Origin: Microvirga makkahensis
Lineage (GTDB): Bacteria > Pseudomonadota > Alphaproteobacteria > Rhizobiales > Beijerinckiaceae
Assembly: GCF_009830105.1 (NCBI RefSeq)
Contig: NZ_WURB01000036.1
Span: 1 to 34,083 of the forward strand
Length of the DNA: 34,083 nucleotides
Direction: 5' to 3'
The notes under the pieces were generated by a model. It had not been told where the DNA came from. It saw nothing but the letters and a program-made list of their open reading frames with translations, and did not search any database. The first letter of the stretch is position 1. The number at the start of each line of letters is the position of its first letter. Positions 1-8,016 of this stretch are shown piece after piece. The position numbers and the translations under genes are program-made.

Positions 1-241
1 GGACCATGAAAGTTTGGAGAGGATGATGGAGGCGGGCATGGAAACGGATCGTCCCGAGGGCAAAGCAGAGCGGCAGTGCTGTCGGGTCGAGATCCATCGG
101 TGCTCACATCCTGTTCTACATGGCGCATCCAGGGGGCGGGCGTCGCGTGCGCGATATACCGTGGCCGCGTGTTGGCCGCGAGTTCCCTGATCGGAGCGCG
201 AGGCAGCTCCGGTCCAGCGGTCTTTGCCGCCGGAATCTCCG

Positions 242-736
242 CTAGCGGCCGACATCCTCCATCGGCCAGTCGGTGAGACGCTCGAGCAGTTCGGCGAGGC
301 TGAACTCCTCCTCGGGCCCCGCGACCCGGTCCCGCACGGACACGCCCGCCACATGGACCGTTTCGGGATCTCCCGAGACGAGAGGGTGCCACCAGGGCAG
401 ATCCCGCCCCTCGGCCACGAGACGATAGGCGCAGGTGTTCGGCAGCCAGGACAGGCCCCGTACGGTCTCCGGCGTCAGCCGCACGCAGTCGGATACCTTG
501 GCCTGGCGATTCTCGTAGTCGCGGCAGCGGCAGCTCCCGTCGTCGAGAAGCGTACAGGCCACATCCGTATAGAGAACCTCGCCCGTGTCCTCGTCCTCGA
601 GCTTGACCAGGCAGCAGCGCCCGCAGCCGTCGCACAGGCTCTCCCACTCGTCGAGGCTCAGCGATTCGAGCGTCTTCACGCGCCAGAAGGGCTCCCTCTC
701 CGGCCGGGAGCGAAGTTGGGGTACGGTTTTCGACAT
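242..736 (-). CDS. YcgN/UPF0260-type YkgJ-family cysteine cluster protein
   Basis: A 164-residue protein with eight cysteines in the arrangement of the YkgJ/UPF0260 family: CDGCGRCC at residues 35-42, then C61, C69, C71 and C84. The family is thought to bind a metal or Fe-S cluster, but its reaction is unknown. The tryptophan/proline-rich stretch around DLPWWHPLVSGDP near residue 130 is typical of the YcgN branch. The reading frame stays open 19 codons upstream to an ATG at 793 that has an AAAGG in front of it. I chose the ATG at 736 because family members begin just before the PFWR segment; the longer form is possible. It diverges from the PBP1A operon and stands alone on its strand. Confidence 0.88.
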   Translation of the reverse strand: MSKTVPQLRSRPEREPFWRVKTLESLSLDEWESLCDGCGRCCLVKLEDEDTGEVLYTDVACTLLDDGSCRCRDYENRQAKVSDCVRLTPETVRGLSWLPNTCAYRLVAEGRDLPWWHPLVSGDPETVHVAGVSVRDRVAGPEEEFSLAELLERLTDWPMEDVGR

Positions 737-885
737 GCGGTGTCTGTGGGCTCTGTTTGCGGCGGTTTGAAGGAGGGGTGCGACACCGCACATCTACATA
801 CCTTTCTGCCGGACGGGGTAGATCTATTTTGAACCGGAGAAGCTGTTCGCGAGTTGTTGATAATGCATTCCGTAACGTGCAAACG

Positions 886-914
886 TTGCCGTTAGGGAAC
901 CAAACGATCATAAG
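886..914 (+). promoter_or_regulatory. candidate sigma-70 promoter for the PBP1A operon
   Basis: TTGCCG (886-891) and CATAAG (909-914) are separated by 17 bases in the 216-base divergent gap, 38 bases before the GTG start of PBP1A. A short inverted repeat, AACGT-N4-ACGTT (874-887), overlaps the proposed -35 element and could be an operator. The match to consensus is modest and no experiment supports it. Confidence 0.3.
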
Positions 915-952
915 CAATGTCTCAGGTTTCCTGACCCGCCCGAAGGACCGCC

Positions 953-3163
953 GTGCGCCCGAATTCCTCCATCCCCCTCTCGACACGGATCAAGCGTGCC
1001 GCGCTCTGGCTGGACGCCTGGCTGAACTCGTTTCTGTTTCAGAGCGGGCGGGGGCTGGCTTCAGCCTACGAGTCCTATTCGGAAAGGATGAAGGGCCTGC
1101 GTTTCCGCGGGCCCTTGCGCGTGCTGCTCGACCTGACGAGCGAGGCGACGACGCTCGGCGCGGTCGGCGGCATCGTCATGCTGGCCCTTGCGCTTCCCGC
1201 ATTCCGGGAAACCGAGGACGACTGGCTCAAGACCCAGGATCTCGCCATTACCTTTCTCGACCGGTACGGGCAGGAGGTCGGCCGCCGCGGTCTGCACCTC
1301 GACGATTCCTACAAGCTCGAGGATTTTCCGGACTACATGATCAAGGCGGCGCTCGCGACGGAAGATCGCCGGTTCTACAGCCATTGGGGCATCGATCCGA
1401 TCGGCACCTTCCGCGCCCTCATGGTCAATGCCCAGGGCGGCGGAGTAGTCCAGGGCGGCTCCTCCATCACACAGCAATTGGCGAAGAACCTGTTCCTGAC
1501 GAACGAGCGGTCCCTCGAGCGCAAGATCAAGGAGGCCTTCCTCGCGGTCTGGCTCGAATTCCACCTGACCAAGGACGAGATCCTCAAGCTGTATCTCGAC
1601 CGCGCCTATATGGGCGGCGGCGCACACGGCATCGTGGCGGCGGCGGATTACTATTTCGGCAAGCCGGCCAAGGACCTGACCCTGGCCGAGGCCGCCATGC
1701 TGGCGGGCCTGTTCAAGGCCCCCACGAAATATGCGCCCCACGTGAACCTGCCGGCGGCCCGCGCCCGCGCCAACGAGGTTCTGCGCAACATGGTGGAGGC
1801 CGGTTTCCTGACCGAGGGCCAGATCCAGACGGCCCGCCGGAATCCGGCCACACCCGTCAGCCGCGAGCGCGAGACCACCCCCGACTTCTACCTCGACTGG
1901 GCCTATGAGCAGGTGAAGGCCCTGGCCGCGCAGAAGAAATTCGGCAACGAGCGCGTGCTCATCGTCAAGACGCCTCTCGACACGGCTCTGCAGCGCCACG
2001 CGGAGGAGGTGCTCGAGAACCAGCTGCGCCAGCACGGGCGCCAGTACCGTGCGGGCCAGGGCGCCATCGTCGTGATGGACGTGGACGGCGCCGTCCGCGC
2101 CATCGTCGGCGGGCGCGATTACGGCCAGAGCCAGTTCAACCGCGCGACGAACGGACTTCGGCAGCCGGGTTCCTCCTTCAAGCCCTTCGTCTATGCTGCC
2201 GCCCTGACGACCAATCCCAAGCTGCGCCCCACATCCAGGGTGGTCGATACGCCGATCTGCCTCGGCAACTGGTGCCCGCAGAATTATGGCCGCAAGTTCT
2301 CGGGAGCCATGCCCCTGGTCTCGGCTCTGGCCCGCTCGATCAACTCCATCCCGGTCCGGATGTCGCTCGAGATCGGCAAGGGCAACGCCAAGGCCGGCCG
2401 CACCATCATCATCGACACCGCCAAGCGCATGGGCCTCACCCATCCCCTGGCCAACGAGGCGCCCCTGCCCATCGGCGCCGCGGAGGTGACGGTCCTCGAC
2501 ATGGCCGCCGCCTATGCGGTGTTCGCCAATGGCGGCTACCGGGCCGATCCGTACGCGACCTGGGAAGTGCGCAACTCGTCCGGCGAGGTGATCTATCGCC
2601 GAGACCGGGATACCCCGCCCAAGCAGGTCTTGGAATCCCGCGTCGTCGAGGACATGAACTTCATGCTGAACAAGGTGGTGACCGAGGGCACCGGCAGGCG
2701 GGCCGCGCTCGACGGAATCCCAGCCGCAGGGAAGACCGGCACCACGAACGGCTACAAGGACGCGTGGTTCGTGGGCTACACCGGCAATCTGGTCGCCTCC
2801 ATCTGGTACGGCAACGACGATTCCAAGCCCATGAACGACATGACCGGCGGCACCCTTCCCGCCCAGACCTGGCACGAGGTCATGGACTTCGCGCACCAGA
2901 ACCTGGAAATCCGGCCGATCCCCGGCGTCGATCCCGCCCCCTTCGCCCGGGTGGCGACATCAGGCCGTCCGGCGGCGGATCAGGCGCAAGGACCCTCGCA
3001 GGCATTCCTCGCAGGCACGCTGTCCCGGAAATCCTATGAAGTTCTGGAGACCATCGGCAACCTGTTCCAATCCGCAGAACGCTCCATATCTACCGCGAAA
3101 GAGAGCAACATCCCCCGCGTGACGGGTTCCGTGGAAACTCCCCGCCAGGTGGCGATGCCGTAA
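953..3163 (+). CDS. mrcA: penicillin-binding protein 1A (bifunctional glycosyltransferase/transpeptidase)
   Basis: Class A penicillin-binding protein of 736 residues that polymerises and cross-links peptidoglycan in the periplasm. It has a cytoplasmic N-terminus and one membrane segment at about residues 66-84. The family 51 glycosyltransferase domain (about 105-280) has catalytic Glu137 in ATEDRRFYSHWGID and the GGSSITQQLAKN motif near 168-179. The transpeptidase domain has the SxxK nucleophile at S407-K410, SxN at 462-464 and KTG at 594-596, so all catalytic motifs are intact. The start is GTG at 953. It leads an operon; the next gene begins 2 bases after its stop. In Hyphomicrobiales, PBP1A-type enzymes act in side-wall or polar growth, but which paralog this is cannot be told here. 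Confidence 0.93.
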   Translation: MRPNSSIPLSTRIKRAALWLDAWLNSFLFQSGRGLASAYESYSERMKGLRFRGPLRVLLDLTSEATTLGAVGGIVMLALALPAFRETEDDWLKTQDLAITFLDRYGQEVGRRGLHLDDSYKLEDFPDYMIKAALATEDRRFYSHWGIDPIGTFRALMVNAQGGGVVQGGSSITQQLAKNLFLTNERSLERKIKEAFLAVWLEFHLTKDEILKLYLDRAYMGGGAHGIVAAADYYFGKPAKDLTLAEAAMLAGLFKAPTKYAPHVNLPAARARANEVLRNMVEAGFLTEGQIQTARRNPATPVSRERETTPDFYLDWAYEQVKALAAQKKFGNERVLIVKTPLDTALQRHAEEVLENQLRQHGRQYRAGQGAIVVMDVDGAVRAIVGGRDYGQSQFNRATNGLRQPGSSFKPFVYAAALTTNPKLRPTSRVVDTPICLGNWCPQNYGRKFSGAMPLVSALARSINSIPVRMSLEIGKGNAKAGRTIIIDTAKRMGLTHPLANEAPLPIGAAEVTVLDMAAAYAVFANGGYRADPYATWEVRNSSGEVIYRRDRDTPPKQVLESRVVEDMNFMLNKVVTEGTGRRAALDGIPAAGKTGTTNGYKDAWFVGYTGNLVASIWYGNDDSKPMNDMTGGTLPAQTWHEVMDFAHQNLEIRPIPGVDPAPFARVATSGRPAADQAQGPSQAFLAGTLSRKSYEVLETIGNLFQSAERSISTAKESNIPRVTGSVETPRQVAMP

Positions 3164-3165
3164 CG

Positions 3166-3828
3166 ATGAGCACCGATGCAATCCTGACGAACGCTCCAAG
3201 GGCGGGTGCGGCGCGTGCGCCTGCGTCGAGGCCTATTTCCTTTCGAACCGTCCCGACCGCTTTCCTGATCGTCTATTCTCTCCTTCTCGCGTTGGCGGTG
3301 GGACTAGGTTCGACCTACTTCATCCTCAAGGGCGATCCGCCGTTCGGCAGCCTCACCCTCGGACCCTGGAAGGCTTGGCCCGCCCTCGGCTCGACCTCGG
3401 CGGACCCTTACATGCGCGCCATTCTCGCCCGGCGCGGCGACGTTCCCCTGGCGATCGGCGAAGGCCTCGGCTTCACCGCGACGACAGACAGCGACGGCAG
3501 GGCTCTCGACTCCGCCTGCACCTATCGCGTGGGCGCCGACACCCCGGCGGCGCGCCTCTGGACCTTCTCCGTCTATGACCAGAACGGGCGCCTCCTTCAA
3601 ACGGAACTGGGGCGGAACAGCTTCACCTCCGCGGAGGTTCTGCGGGATGGGCAGGGTCGGTTTACGATTACGCTTTCGCGCAGTCTCCAGGACGGCAATT
3701 GGCTGCAGCTTCCCCCCTCGGGCGGATTCAGCATGGCGCTCAGGCTCTACGACACGCCGGGCGCGGCCGGCACGGGCCTGACCGAGAGCAGCTTCCCGGT
3801 CATCGAACGGGTGGAGTGCGGCTCATGA
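3166..3828 (+). CDS. DUF1214 domain membrane-anchored protein
   Basis: A 220-residue protein with one N-terminal membrane segment (about 28-50) followed by a domain resembling DUF1214, including the segment LWTFSVYDQNGRLLQ and a C-terminal PSGGFSMALRLYDTP. The biochemical role of this family is not known. In many bacteria DUF1254 and DUF1214 occur fused in one protein; here they are two genes whose stop and start overlap as ATGA (3825-3828), which implies translational coupling and probably a complex. It lies directly behind PBP1A, suggesting an envelope role. That role is inference from position. Confidence 0.8.
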   Translation: MSTDAILTNAPRAGAARAPASRPISFRTVPTAFLIVYSLLLALAVGLGSTYFILKGDPPFGSLTLGPWKAWPALGSTSADPYMRAILARRGDVPLAIGEGLGFTATTDSDGRALDSACTYRVGADTPAARLWTFSVYDQNGRLLQTELGRNSFTSAEVLRDGQGRFTITLSRSLQDGNWLQLPPSGGFSMALRLYDTPGAAGTGLTESSFPVIERVECGS

Positions 3829-4388
3829 GAGGTTTTGGCCGCTTCATGATCGCCACCCTTTGCGGCCTCGTGCTGGCCGCAGGCGTGCATATCATCTCCA
3901 TTCTTGCGATGCCCTACCTCGCCGAGGATGACGCCTTCGCGAAGGTTCAGCCGACCCTCACCGCCGAAAAGGCACAGATCATCAGCGCCCCTGGAGGCGC
4001 GAACACCTGGATGCCCCGGCCCGATCCGGCGGTTGCGGTCGCAGCCTGCGCCTTCGATCTCCGCAACGGACCGATGCGGATTTCAGCCCAGACCGGACCG
4101 AACCTGCTGTCCCTCTCCTTCCATAGGGAGTCAGGCGGCGTGTTCTTCGCCGTGACGGACCGCGCGGCCGTGCGAGGAGAACTTGAGATCGTGGCCATGA
4201 CAGCGCGCCAGCTCGACGAGGCGCGCGCGGCGGAGGACGAGAACGAGCCCTCGCGGGATGTGCGCATCGTCGCACCGGAGCAGCAGGGCTTCCTGATCGT
4301 CCGCGTCGCCGCGCCCACCCCTAGCCAGCGGCCGCAGGCGGAAGAGGCCGTGAAGGCCGTTTCCTGCATCACAGAGCAGGCGGAATAA
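3825..4388 (+). CDS. DUF1254-like membrane protein
   Basis: A 187-residue protein with an N-terminal membrane segment (about 8-30) and the HIxxIxxxPxxAxxDA pattern seen in short DUF1254 proteins of rhizobia. It is the partner of the upstream DUF1214 protein, sharing a 4-base overlap. The start is fixed by that overlap; an in-frame extension upstream (to 3699) lies inside the previous gene and is not needed. The soluble part (31-187) should be periplasmic. No catalytic residues can be named. Third gene of the PBP1A operon. Confidence 0.78.
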   Translation: MRGFGRFMIATLCGLVLAAGVHIISILAMPYLAEDDAFAKVQPTLTAEKAQIISAPGGANTWMPRPDPAVAVAACAFDLRNGPMRISAQTGPNLLSLSFHRESGGVFFAVTDRAAVRGELEIVAMTARQLDEARAAEDENEPSRDVRIVAPEQQGFLIVRVAAPTPSQRPQAEEAVKAVSCITEQAE

Positions 4389-4401
4389 GGCTACGAAGAA
4401 C

Positions 4402-4905
4402 ATGCCCTGGCGCGCGATGGTTGCCCAGGATCTCGCGAAGGTGCAGATCCTGGCCGACACGATCCACCTCGATCACCCGGAAGAGCCGCAGGTCTTCGCC
4501 GAGCGTCTGCGGCTTTATCCCGAGGGTTGCCTTGCGCTGGAGGAAGACGGCCGTCTCATCGGCTACGCCCTCACGCACCCCTGGCATTTCGGCACCCCAC
4601 CCAAGCTCAACTCCCTGTTGGGGGGCATCCCTGCCGGGGCCACGACCTACTACGTGCACGACGTGGCGCTGCTGCCCGAGGCACGGGGCAAAGGCCATGC
4701 CGTGCAGGCCGGCGAGCGACTCGTGCGCCACGCGCGGGACGCCGGCTTCGGCAATCTTTCATTAGTCGCCGTCAACAACTCCCAAGCCATCTGGGAGCGG
4801 CTGGGTTTTCACGTGACGAGCGTGCCCGGCCTGGAGGCGAAACTCCTCACATACGGACCCGGTGCAGTGCTGATGGTGCGCGAACTGGCGCAGGATGTCA
4901 GCTGA
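4402..4905 (+). CDS. GNAT family N-acetyltransferase
   Basis: A 167-residue acetyltransferase fold. Motif A, which binds the acetyl-CoA pyrophosphate, is visible as VALLPEARGKGHA (about residues 88-100), and motif B as the following SLVAVNNSQAIWERLGF segment (about 119-135). The substrate is unknown. It begins 13 bases after the DUF1254 stop, so it is probably the last gene of the PBP1A operon. An acceptor in the cell envelope is possible but not shown. The Shine-Dalgarno sequence (GAAGAA) is weak. Confidence 0.87.
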   Translation: MPWRAMVAQDLAKVQILADTIHLDHPEEPQVFAERLRLYPEGCLALEEDGRLIGYALTHPWHFGTPPKLNSLLGGIPAGATTYYVHDVALLPEARGKGHAVQAGERLVRHARDAGFGNLSLVAVNNSQAIWERLGFHVTSVPGLEAKLLTYGPGAVLMVRELAQDVS

Positions 4906-4943
4906 CGCAAAAAGGCGTCGCGAGAAGCATACTCAAAAGGAAA

Positions 4944-5150
4944 TCAGGAGCGGCGACGGCCGGGACGAGTGCTGGCGTACGGACGGGAGGGACTTGGGCT
5001 CGGCTCTGGCCGCTCATAGCGTACGCCCGTGAAGAGCAGGATTTCACCTCGTGGCTCGCCTGCCGTCAGTCGGGGACGTTGCGGCCTGTCCGCAGCCTCG
5101 GGAAAAGCGATCACCACTCCTGGCGATCTTATCCACGCGTCCTTCATCAT
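4944..5150 (-). CDS. small hypothetical protein, 68 residues
   Basis: A short minus-strand gene preceded by a very good ribosome binding site: AGAGGAGAGC directly before the ATG. The sequence has a compact segment, GEILLFTGVRYER (about residues 35-47), flanked by a proline-, arginine- and serine-rich tail. From memory similar small proteins occur in other Hyphomicrobiales, but that was not checked. A second ATG follows the first immediately. No signal peptide or membrane segment. It converges with the acetyltransferase gene and diverges from the DUF2336 gene. Function unknown. Confidence 0.6.
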   Translation of the reverse strand: MMKDAWIRSPGVVIAFPEAADRPQRPRLTAGEPRGEILLFTGVRYERPEPSPSPSRPYASTRPGRRRS

Positions 5151-5272
5151 GCTCTCCTCTACCGTCTCAAAATCCGCCTCTGCTACTCGCTCACAAAAAG
5201 TGCCTCATGGTTAACAGAACCTTTCCAACAGCGGGCTAGCGCTGGAAAAACCCCTGACCTGACAAGAAAACA

Positions 5273-5348
5273 ACAGGAGCGGCCGCGCTTCTGTTCCGAT
5301 CTTCACGATCATGTGTGTCATGGCGCACAACGAGAGGCGGCCGCCTGT
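5273..5348. repeat. inverted repeat in the leader of the DUF2336 gene
   Basis: ACAGG-A-GCGGCCGC (5273-5286) is complementary, apart from one bulged base, to GCGGCCGCCTGT (5337-5348), with about 50 bases between. The right arm ends 2 bases before a strong Shine-Dalgarno sequence (GGGAGG, 5350-5355). A further hairpin, TTCCA/CAGC paired with GCTGGAA, lies at 5223-5247. These may be leader structures or operators. Confidence 0.35.
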
Positions 5349-5363
5349 TGGGAGGATTTAAAG

Positions 5364-5387
5364 ATGCGCTTAACGGAATGCCTCTAA
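5364..5387 (+). other. possible 7-codon leader peptide upstream of DUF2336 gene
   Basis: An ATG at 5364 opens a 7-codon frame (MRLTECL) that ends at TAA 5385-5387. It is preceded by GGGAGG at 8 bases spacing, a better ribosome binding site than the one in front of the downstream gene. It ends 36 bases before the DUF2336 start. Whether it is translated is unknown. Confidence 0.3.
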
Positions 5388-5423
5388 GGTGAGGACCGGG
5401 CTACGCTGAAGAAAGAATTGAAT

Positions 5424-6455
5424 ATGGCGTCCTCCGCCAATCCCGGTCTCTGGTCCGACCTGTCCGATTTGAGCGGCACGGATGCCTGCGCCGCTCTCCT
5501 CAAGGTCAATGCCGAAATGTTCGCCGCCGCTCCCGCCCGCGACCGCGAGACCATCGGAACCTTCGAGGCCCTCGCCCTCGGGTTTCTGCCGAAAGCCGAC
5601 CGCGCCACCCTGAACGATATCGCGCAGCTCCTCGCGCAGTGCCGGGATACGCCCCCCTCCGTTCTCGAGTACCTGCAGCGGCATGCGCCGGAAGCCTGCG
5701 GCATCATACCGGCACATCGAACCCGCTCCGCCTCCGTCCCCGATGCGCGCTATCTCGCGACACCCGCGGGACGCGTGCATCTCGCCTCGCGCCCGCAACT
5801 CGCGCCTGCCACCGTCGAGCGCATCCTGGCACTGCGGGAGGAGGTGAGCGAAGATCTCCTCGCGGCCAATCCGGCACTCCGTGCGTCGACGCCGGCCTTT
5901 CATCAGTTGGTCAGGCGCGCCGTCGAGCGCCCTGCCCTCGCACGAATCCTCCTCCAGCGTGCCGATCTCTCGATCATGCACGCAACCAGCCTGTATTTGG
6001 CGGCCGACCGTGAACGGCGCAGCCTCATCCGAAAGCGCGTCGCGGATGAATCTGCGCTGGCGGCCGCATCACCCTTCGGCCTGAGCGGGCATGATGCAGC
6101 CGCGCTCGTGGAGGCCGCGGGCGACGGGGATATCGTACGCTTCGAACGTCTGCTGACGGTCGCCTTCGGCTTTCCCGGCTCGGCGGAATGGCGCATTCTG
6201 CAGATCGGGCGTCATCTGCTTGTCGCTCTTGCGCTGAAGGCGCTGGGAGTGCCGGAGAGGCAGGCGATCCGCATCCTCCTGACCCTGCATCCCGCCCTCT
6301 CCTATCCCCTCTCCGCTATCCGCGAGCTGGTCCGGGAGATGCGGGACGTTCCCGGCCCGATTGCCCTGAACATCGTCGAGGCGATCCTCGGCTTGAAGGC
6401 GCTTGGCGGAGATGGCCGCGCGCTTCACGTTTCGGGAGCGAGATCGAGAAAGTGA
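5424..6455 (+). CDS. DUF2336 domain-containing protein
   Basis: A 343-residue, mostly alpha-helical, alanine- and leucine-rich protein of the alphaproteobacterial DUF2336 family (function unknown). The helical repeats with patterns such as ADESALAAASPFGLSGHDAAALV (given here only as a family-like region near 205-230) fit this family, which sometimes accompanies PAS or regulatory domains. No membrane segment. I chose ATG 5424, preceded by GAAAG; a TTG two codons upstream (5418) is an alternative. Its last 31 bases overlap the convergent DUF1491 gene. Confidence 0.75.
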   Translation: MASSANPGLWSDLSDLSGTDACAALLKVNAEMFAAAPARDRETIGTFEALALGFLPKADRATLNDIAQLLAQCRDTPPSVLEYLQRHAPEACGIIPAHRTRSASVPDARYLATPAGRVHLASRPQLAPATVERILALREEVSEDLLAANPALRASTPAFHQLVRRAVERPALARILLQRADLSIMHATSLYLAADRERRSLIRKRVADESALAAASPFGLSGHDAAALVEAAGDGDIVRFERLLTVAFGFPGSAEWRILQIGRHLLVALALKALGVPERQAIRILLTLHPALSYPLSAIRELVREMRDVPGPIALNIVEAILGLKALGGDGRALHVSGARSRK

Positions 6456-6766
6456 CGGCCCTGGCGGTCGTCCACCTCCACCAGCCAGAGATCGGAATCG
6501 AACCGCATTTCCCGCACCATCCTCTCCTCGACATCGAGAGGCGTCACGCCTTGCAGGATCGGCGAGAAGAGACGCTCGCCGCTGTCCTCCACGAAGAGCT
6601 GCGGCGCGGGCCCGTAAAGGCTTGCTGTACCGTCGAGGTGATCGACCTTCACGAAGATCGCTCCGGCCTCGGCGGAGCCGCGCTTGCGCAGGGCGGCGTC
6701 GACTCCTTCGACGCCGCAGCGGCGCAAATATGCGGACACCCAGAAATCGGAGCGGAGACGGGCCAT
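6425..6766 (-). CDS. DUF1491 family protein
   Basis: A 113-residue protein matching the small DUF1491 family: the N-terminal MARLRSDFWVSAYLRRC and the GAIFVKVDHLDG segment (about 36-47) are characteristic. Function unknown; no signal peptide or membrane segment. Its ATG overlaps the stop codon of the upstream peptidoglycan-binding gene by one base (TAATG at 6764-6768 on the minus strand), so the two are probably translationally coupled. The 3-prime end overlaps the convergent DUF2336 gene. Confidence 0.85.
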   Translation of the reverse strand: MARLRSDFWVSAYLRRCGVEGVDAALRKRGSAEAGAIFVKVDHLDGTASLYGPAPQLFVEDSGERLFSPILQGVTPLDVEERMVREMRFDSDLWLVEVDDRQGRHFLDLAPET

Positions 6767-7623
6767 TACTGGACGGCAATGCCAGACTGGGAGGAGAGTT
6801 CACGCGCCGTGCGCGAATTGAACGTGCCGGTCACGGGCAAGTGCCTGTCCTGCTCGAAGCGCTCGATCGCCTGGCGGGTTCCGGGGCCCATCAGGCCATC
6901 GACCTTCACACCGTAGCCCAGACGGGCCAGGGCGCGCTGGCCGGACAGCACGATGTCTGCCCCTTCGGGCCGCCCCACATTGGCAGGCGGCGTCGGGATC
7001 GGCCCGCCGAGGCGGATCATTTCCGCGATAGGATCACGCACGGTCTGCACGCGGCTCGGAGGCAGGGCGGGCGCCGGTGCAGAGGCGGGTGCTGACGCCG
7101 GCGCCTGGACGGCCATCCGCTGTGGGCGCTGTGGCGCCGGAGCAGGCACGCCATTGCTGCGGATCAGGTCCGAGATCGCATTGCGTGCCGCGGGCGCAGC
7201 GGGCGCGGCCTCGACCGGAGGCGCCGGCTCGTCTGGCGGCGCAGGCATAGCCTGGGCCTCGTGCGTGTCGGCCCCGGGCCGGACTGGAGGCAAGGGCTGC
7301 GTCGGATCCGTTTCCAGGGCAGGCGTTGCGGCAAGGGCCGGGTCGCGTTGGGAGAACAGCGGCGCGGGATGGCGGGCATTCTGCAGGAGCAGCGCGTTCC
7401 ACGCGATTGCTCCTGCGCATCCGGCCAGGATCACGGCCGCCGTCACACGGCCTGGATGCCGCAGAATCTGGGCTATCAGCCGCTCGCCCAGCCCCGCCTT
7501 GCGTGGCGTCCTCCTGGCCGTGCGCTTCTGCTGCGGACGCGGGGACGCCTTCCGCCGCACGACGGCAGGAAGGTCGAAATCGTCATCGTTCTCGGCAGCG
7601 AAAGCATCACGCACAACAATCAT
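6766..7623 (-). CDS. membrane-anchored peptidoglycan-binding protein (PG_binding_1)
   Basis: A 285-residue protein with an acidic then basic cytoplasmic N-terminus, one membrane segment (about 60-80), a long proline/alanine-rich periplasmic linker (about 85-220), and a C-terminal PF01471-type peptidoglycan-binding domain (about 221-285) with the hallmark QRALARLGY and DGLMGPGTRQAIERF. It should bind cell-wall peptidoglycan from the inner membrane. The start is uncertain: I chose ATG 7623, which gives a typical N-terminus, but ATG 7698 (behind an AGGGG) and ATG 7866 are in frame. It is co-transcribed with DUF1491. The low-complexity linker is probably a flexible spacer. Confidence 0.82.
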   Translation of the reverse strand: MIVVRDAFAAENDDDFDLPAVVRRKASPRPQQKRTARRTPRKAGLGERLIAQILRHPGRVTAAVILAGCAGAIAWNALLLQNARHPAPLFSQRDPALAATPALETDPTQPLPPVRPGADTHEAQAMPAPPDEPAPPVEAAPAAPAARNAISDLIRSNGVPAPAPQRPQRMAVQAPASAPASAPAPALPPSRVQTVRDPIAEMIRLGGPIPTPPANVGRPEGADIVLSGQRALARLGYGVKVDGLMGPGTRQAIERFEQDRHLPVTGTFNSRTARELSSQSGIAVQ

Positions 7624-8016
7624 CCCATCGTTGAAGGAGCGCACGACGACCGGCCAAAAGCGCCCGGAGACAGGCCGGGCGGCGATGCCGAAGATCATGA
7701 ACGAGAGCCCCTGAAGCCGCTCCTCCCTCTTCTTGGCGAAAGCGTGGCAGAACTCCCTTAAACGAACGCTTAAACCTGTGATCCCGTCTCCTTCGCCGCC
7801 GGTTCCCGCACTCGGGAACTTTCGTGGGGATTGCCGTGACGACGTTTCCTTTCCCTTGCAATTCAAGGACCTTAACGGGTTCGGTTAACACCGTCAGGGG
7901 ATTAACCCCTGATTCATCCTGTTTGCGGTTTTCCCCCGCATTGTCTCCATGGAGCCGGTGCGGCACGTTATGATGCATCACTCTTGATCCATTTCCGGGC
8001 AGCCGGCAGCCTCCCC
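7624..8016. other. 393-base divergent intergenic region
   Basis: Between the peptidoglycan-binding protein and the small membrane protein. It may hold an N-terminal extension of the former (up to 7866). The part 7750-7912 is rich in TTAA elements (7749, 7762, 7873, 7886, 7902), some as TTAAC half-sites like those recognised by CtrA, but no pair has the exact 7-base CtrA spacing. A perfect palindrome is at 7894-7912. Confidence 0.5.
7894..7912. promoter_or_regulatory. perfect palindrome, possible operator
   Basis: TCAGGGGATTAACCCCTGA: 7-base arms around a 5-base centre that itself contains TTAA. It lies between divergent genes and is not followed by a T-run, so an operator is more likely than a terminator. 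Confidence 0.4.

Noticed and set aside
2..189. Plus-strand open frame at the window start, possibly the end of an upstream gene
   Set aside because: Third-position base use does not match the neighbouring genes, no homology is recognised and the frame has no clear conserved motif. I see nothing certain in 1-241.
1061..2896. Long antisense open frame (611 codons) across the PBP1A gene
   Set aside because: It is an artefact of GC-rich coding on the other strand; the PBP1A motifs on the plus strand are complete.
4904..4919. Hairpin GACGC-N6-GCGTC as a terminator of the acetyltransferase gene
   Set aside because: The stem is only 5 base pairs and there is no T-run after it on either strand.
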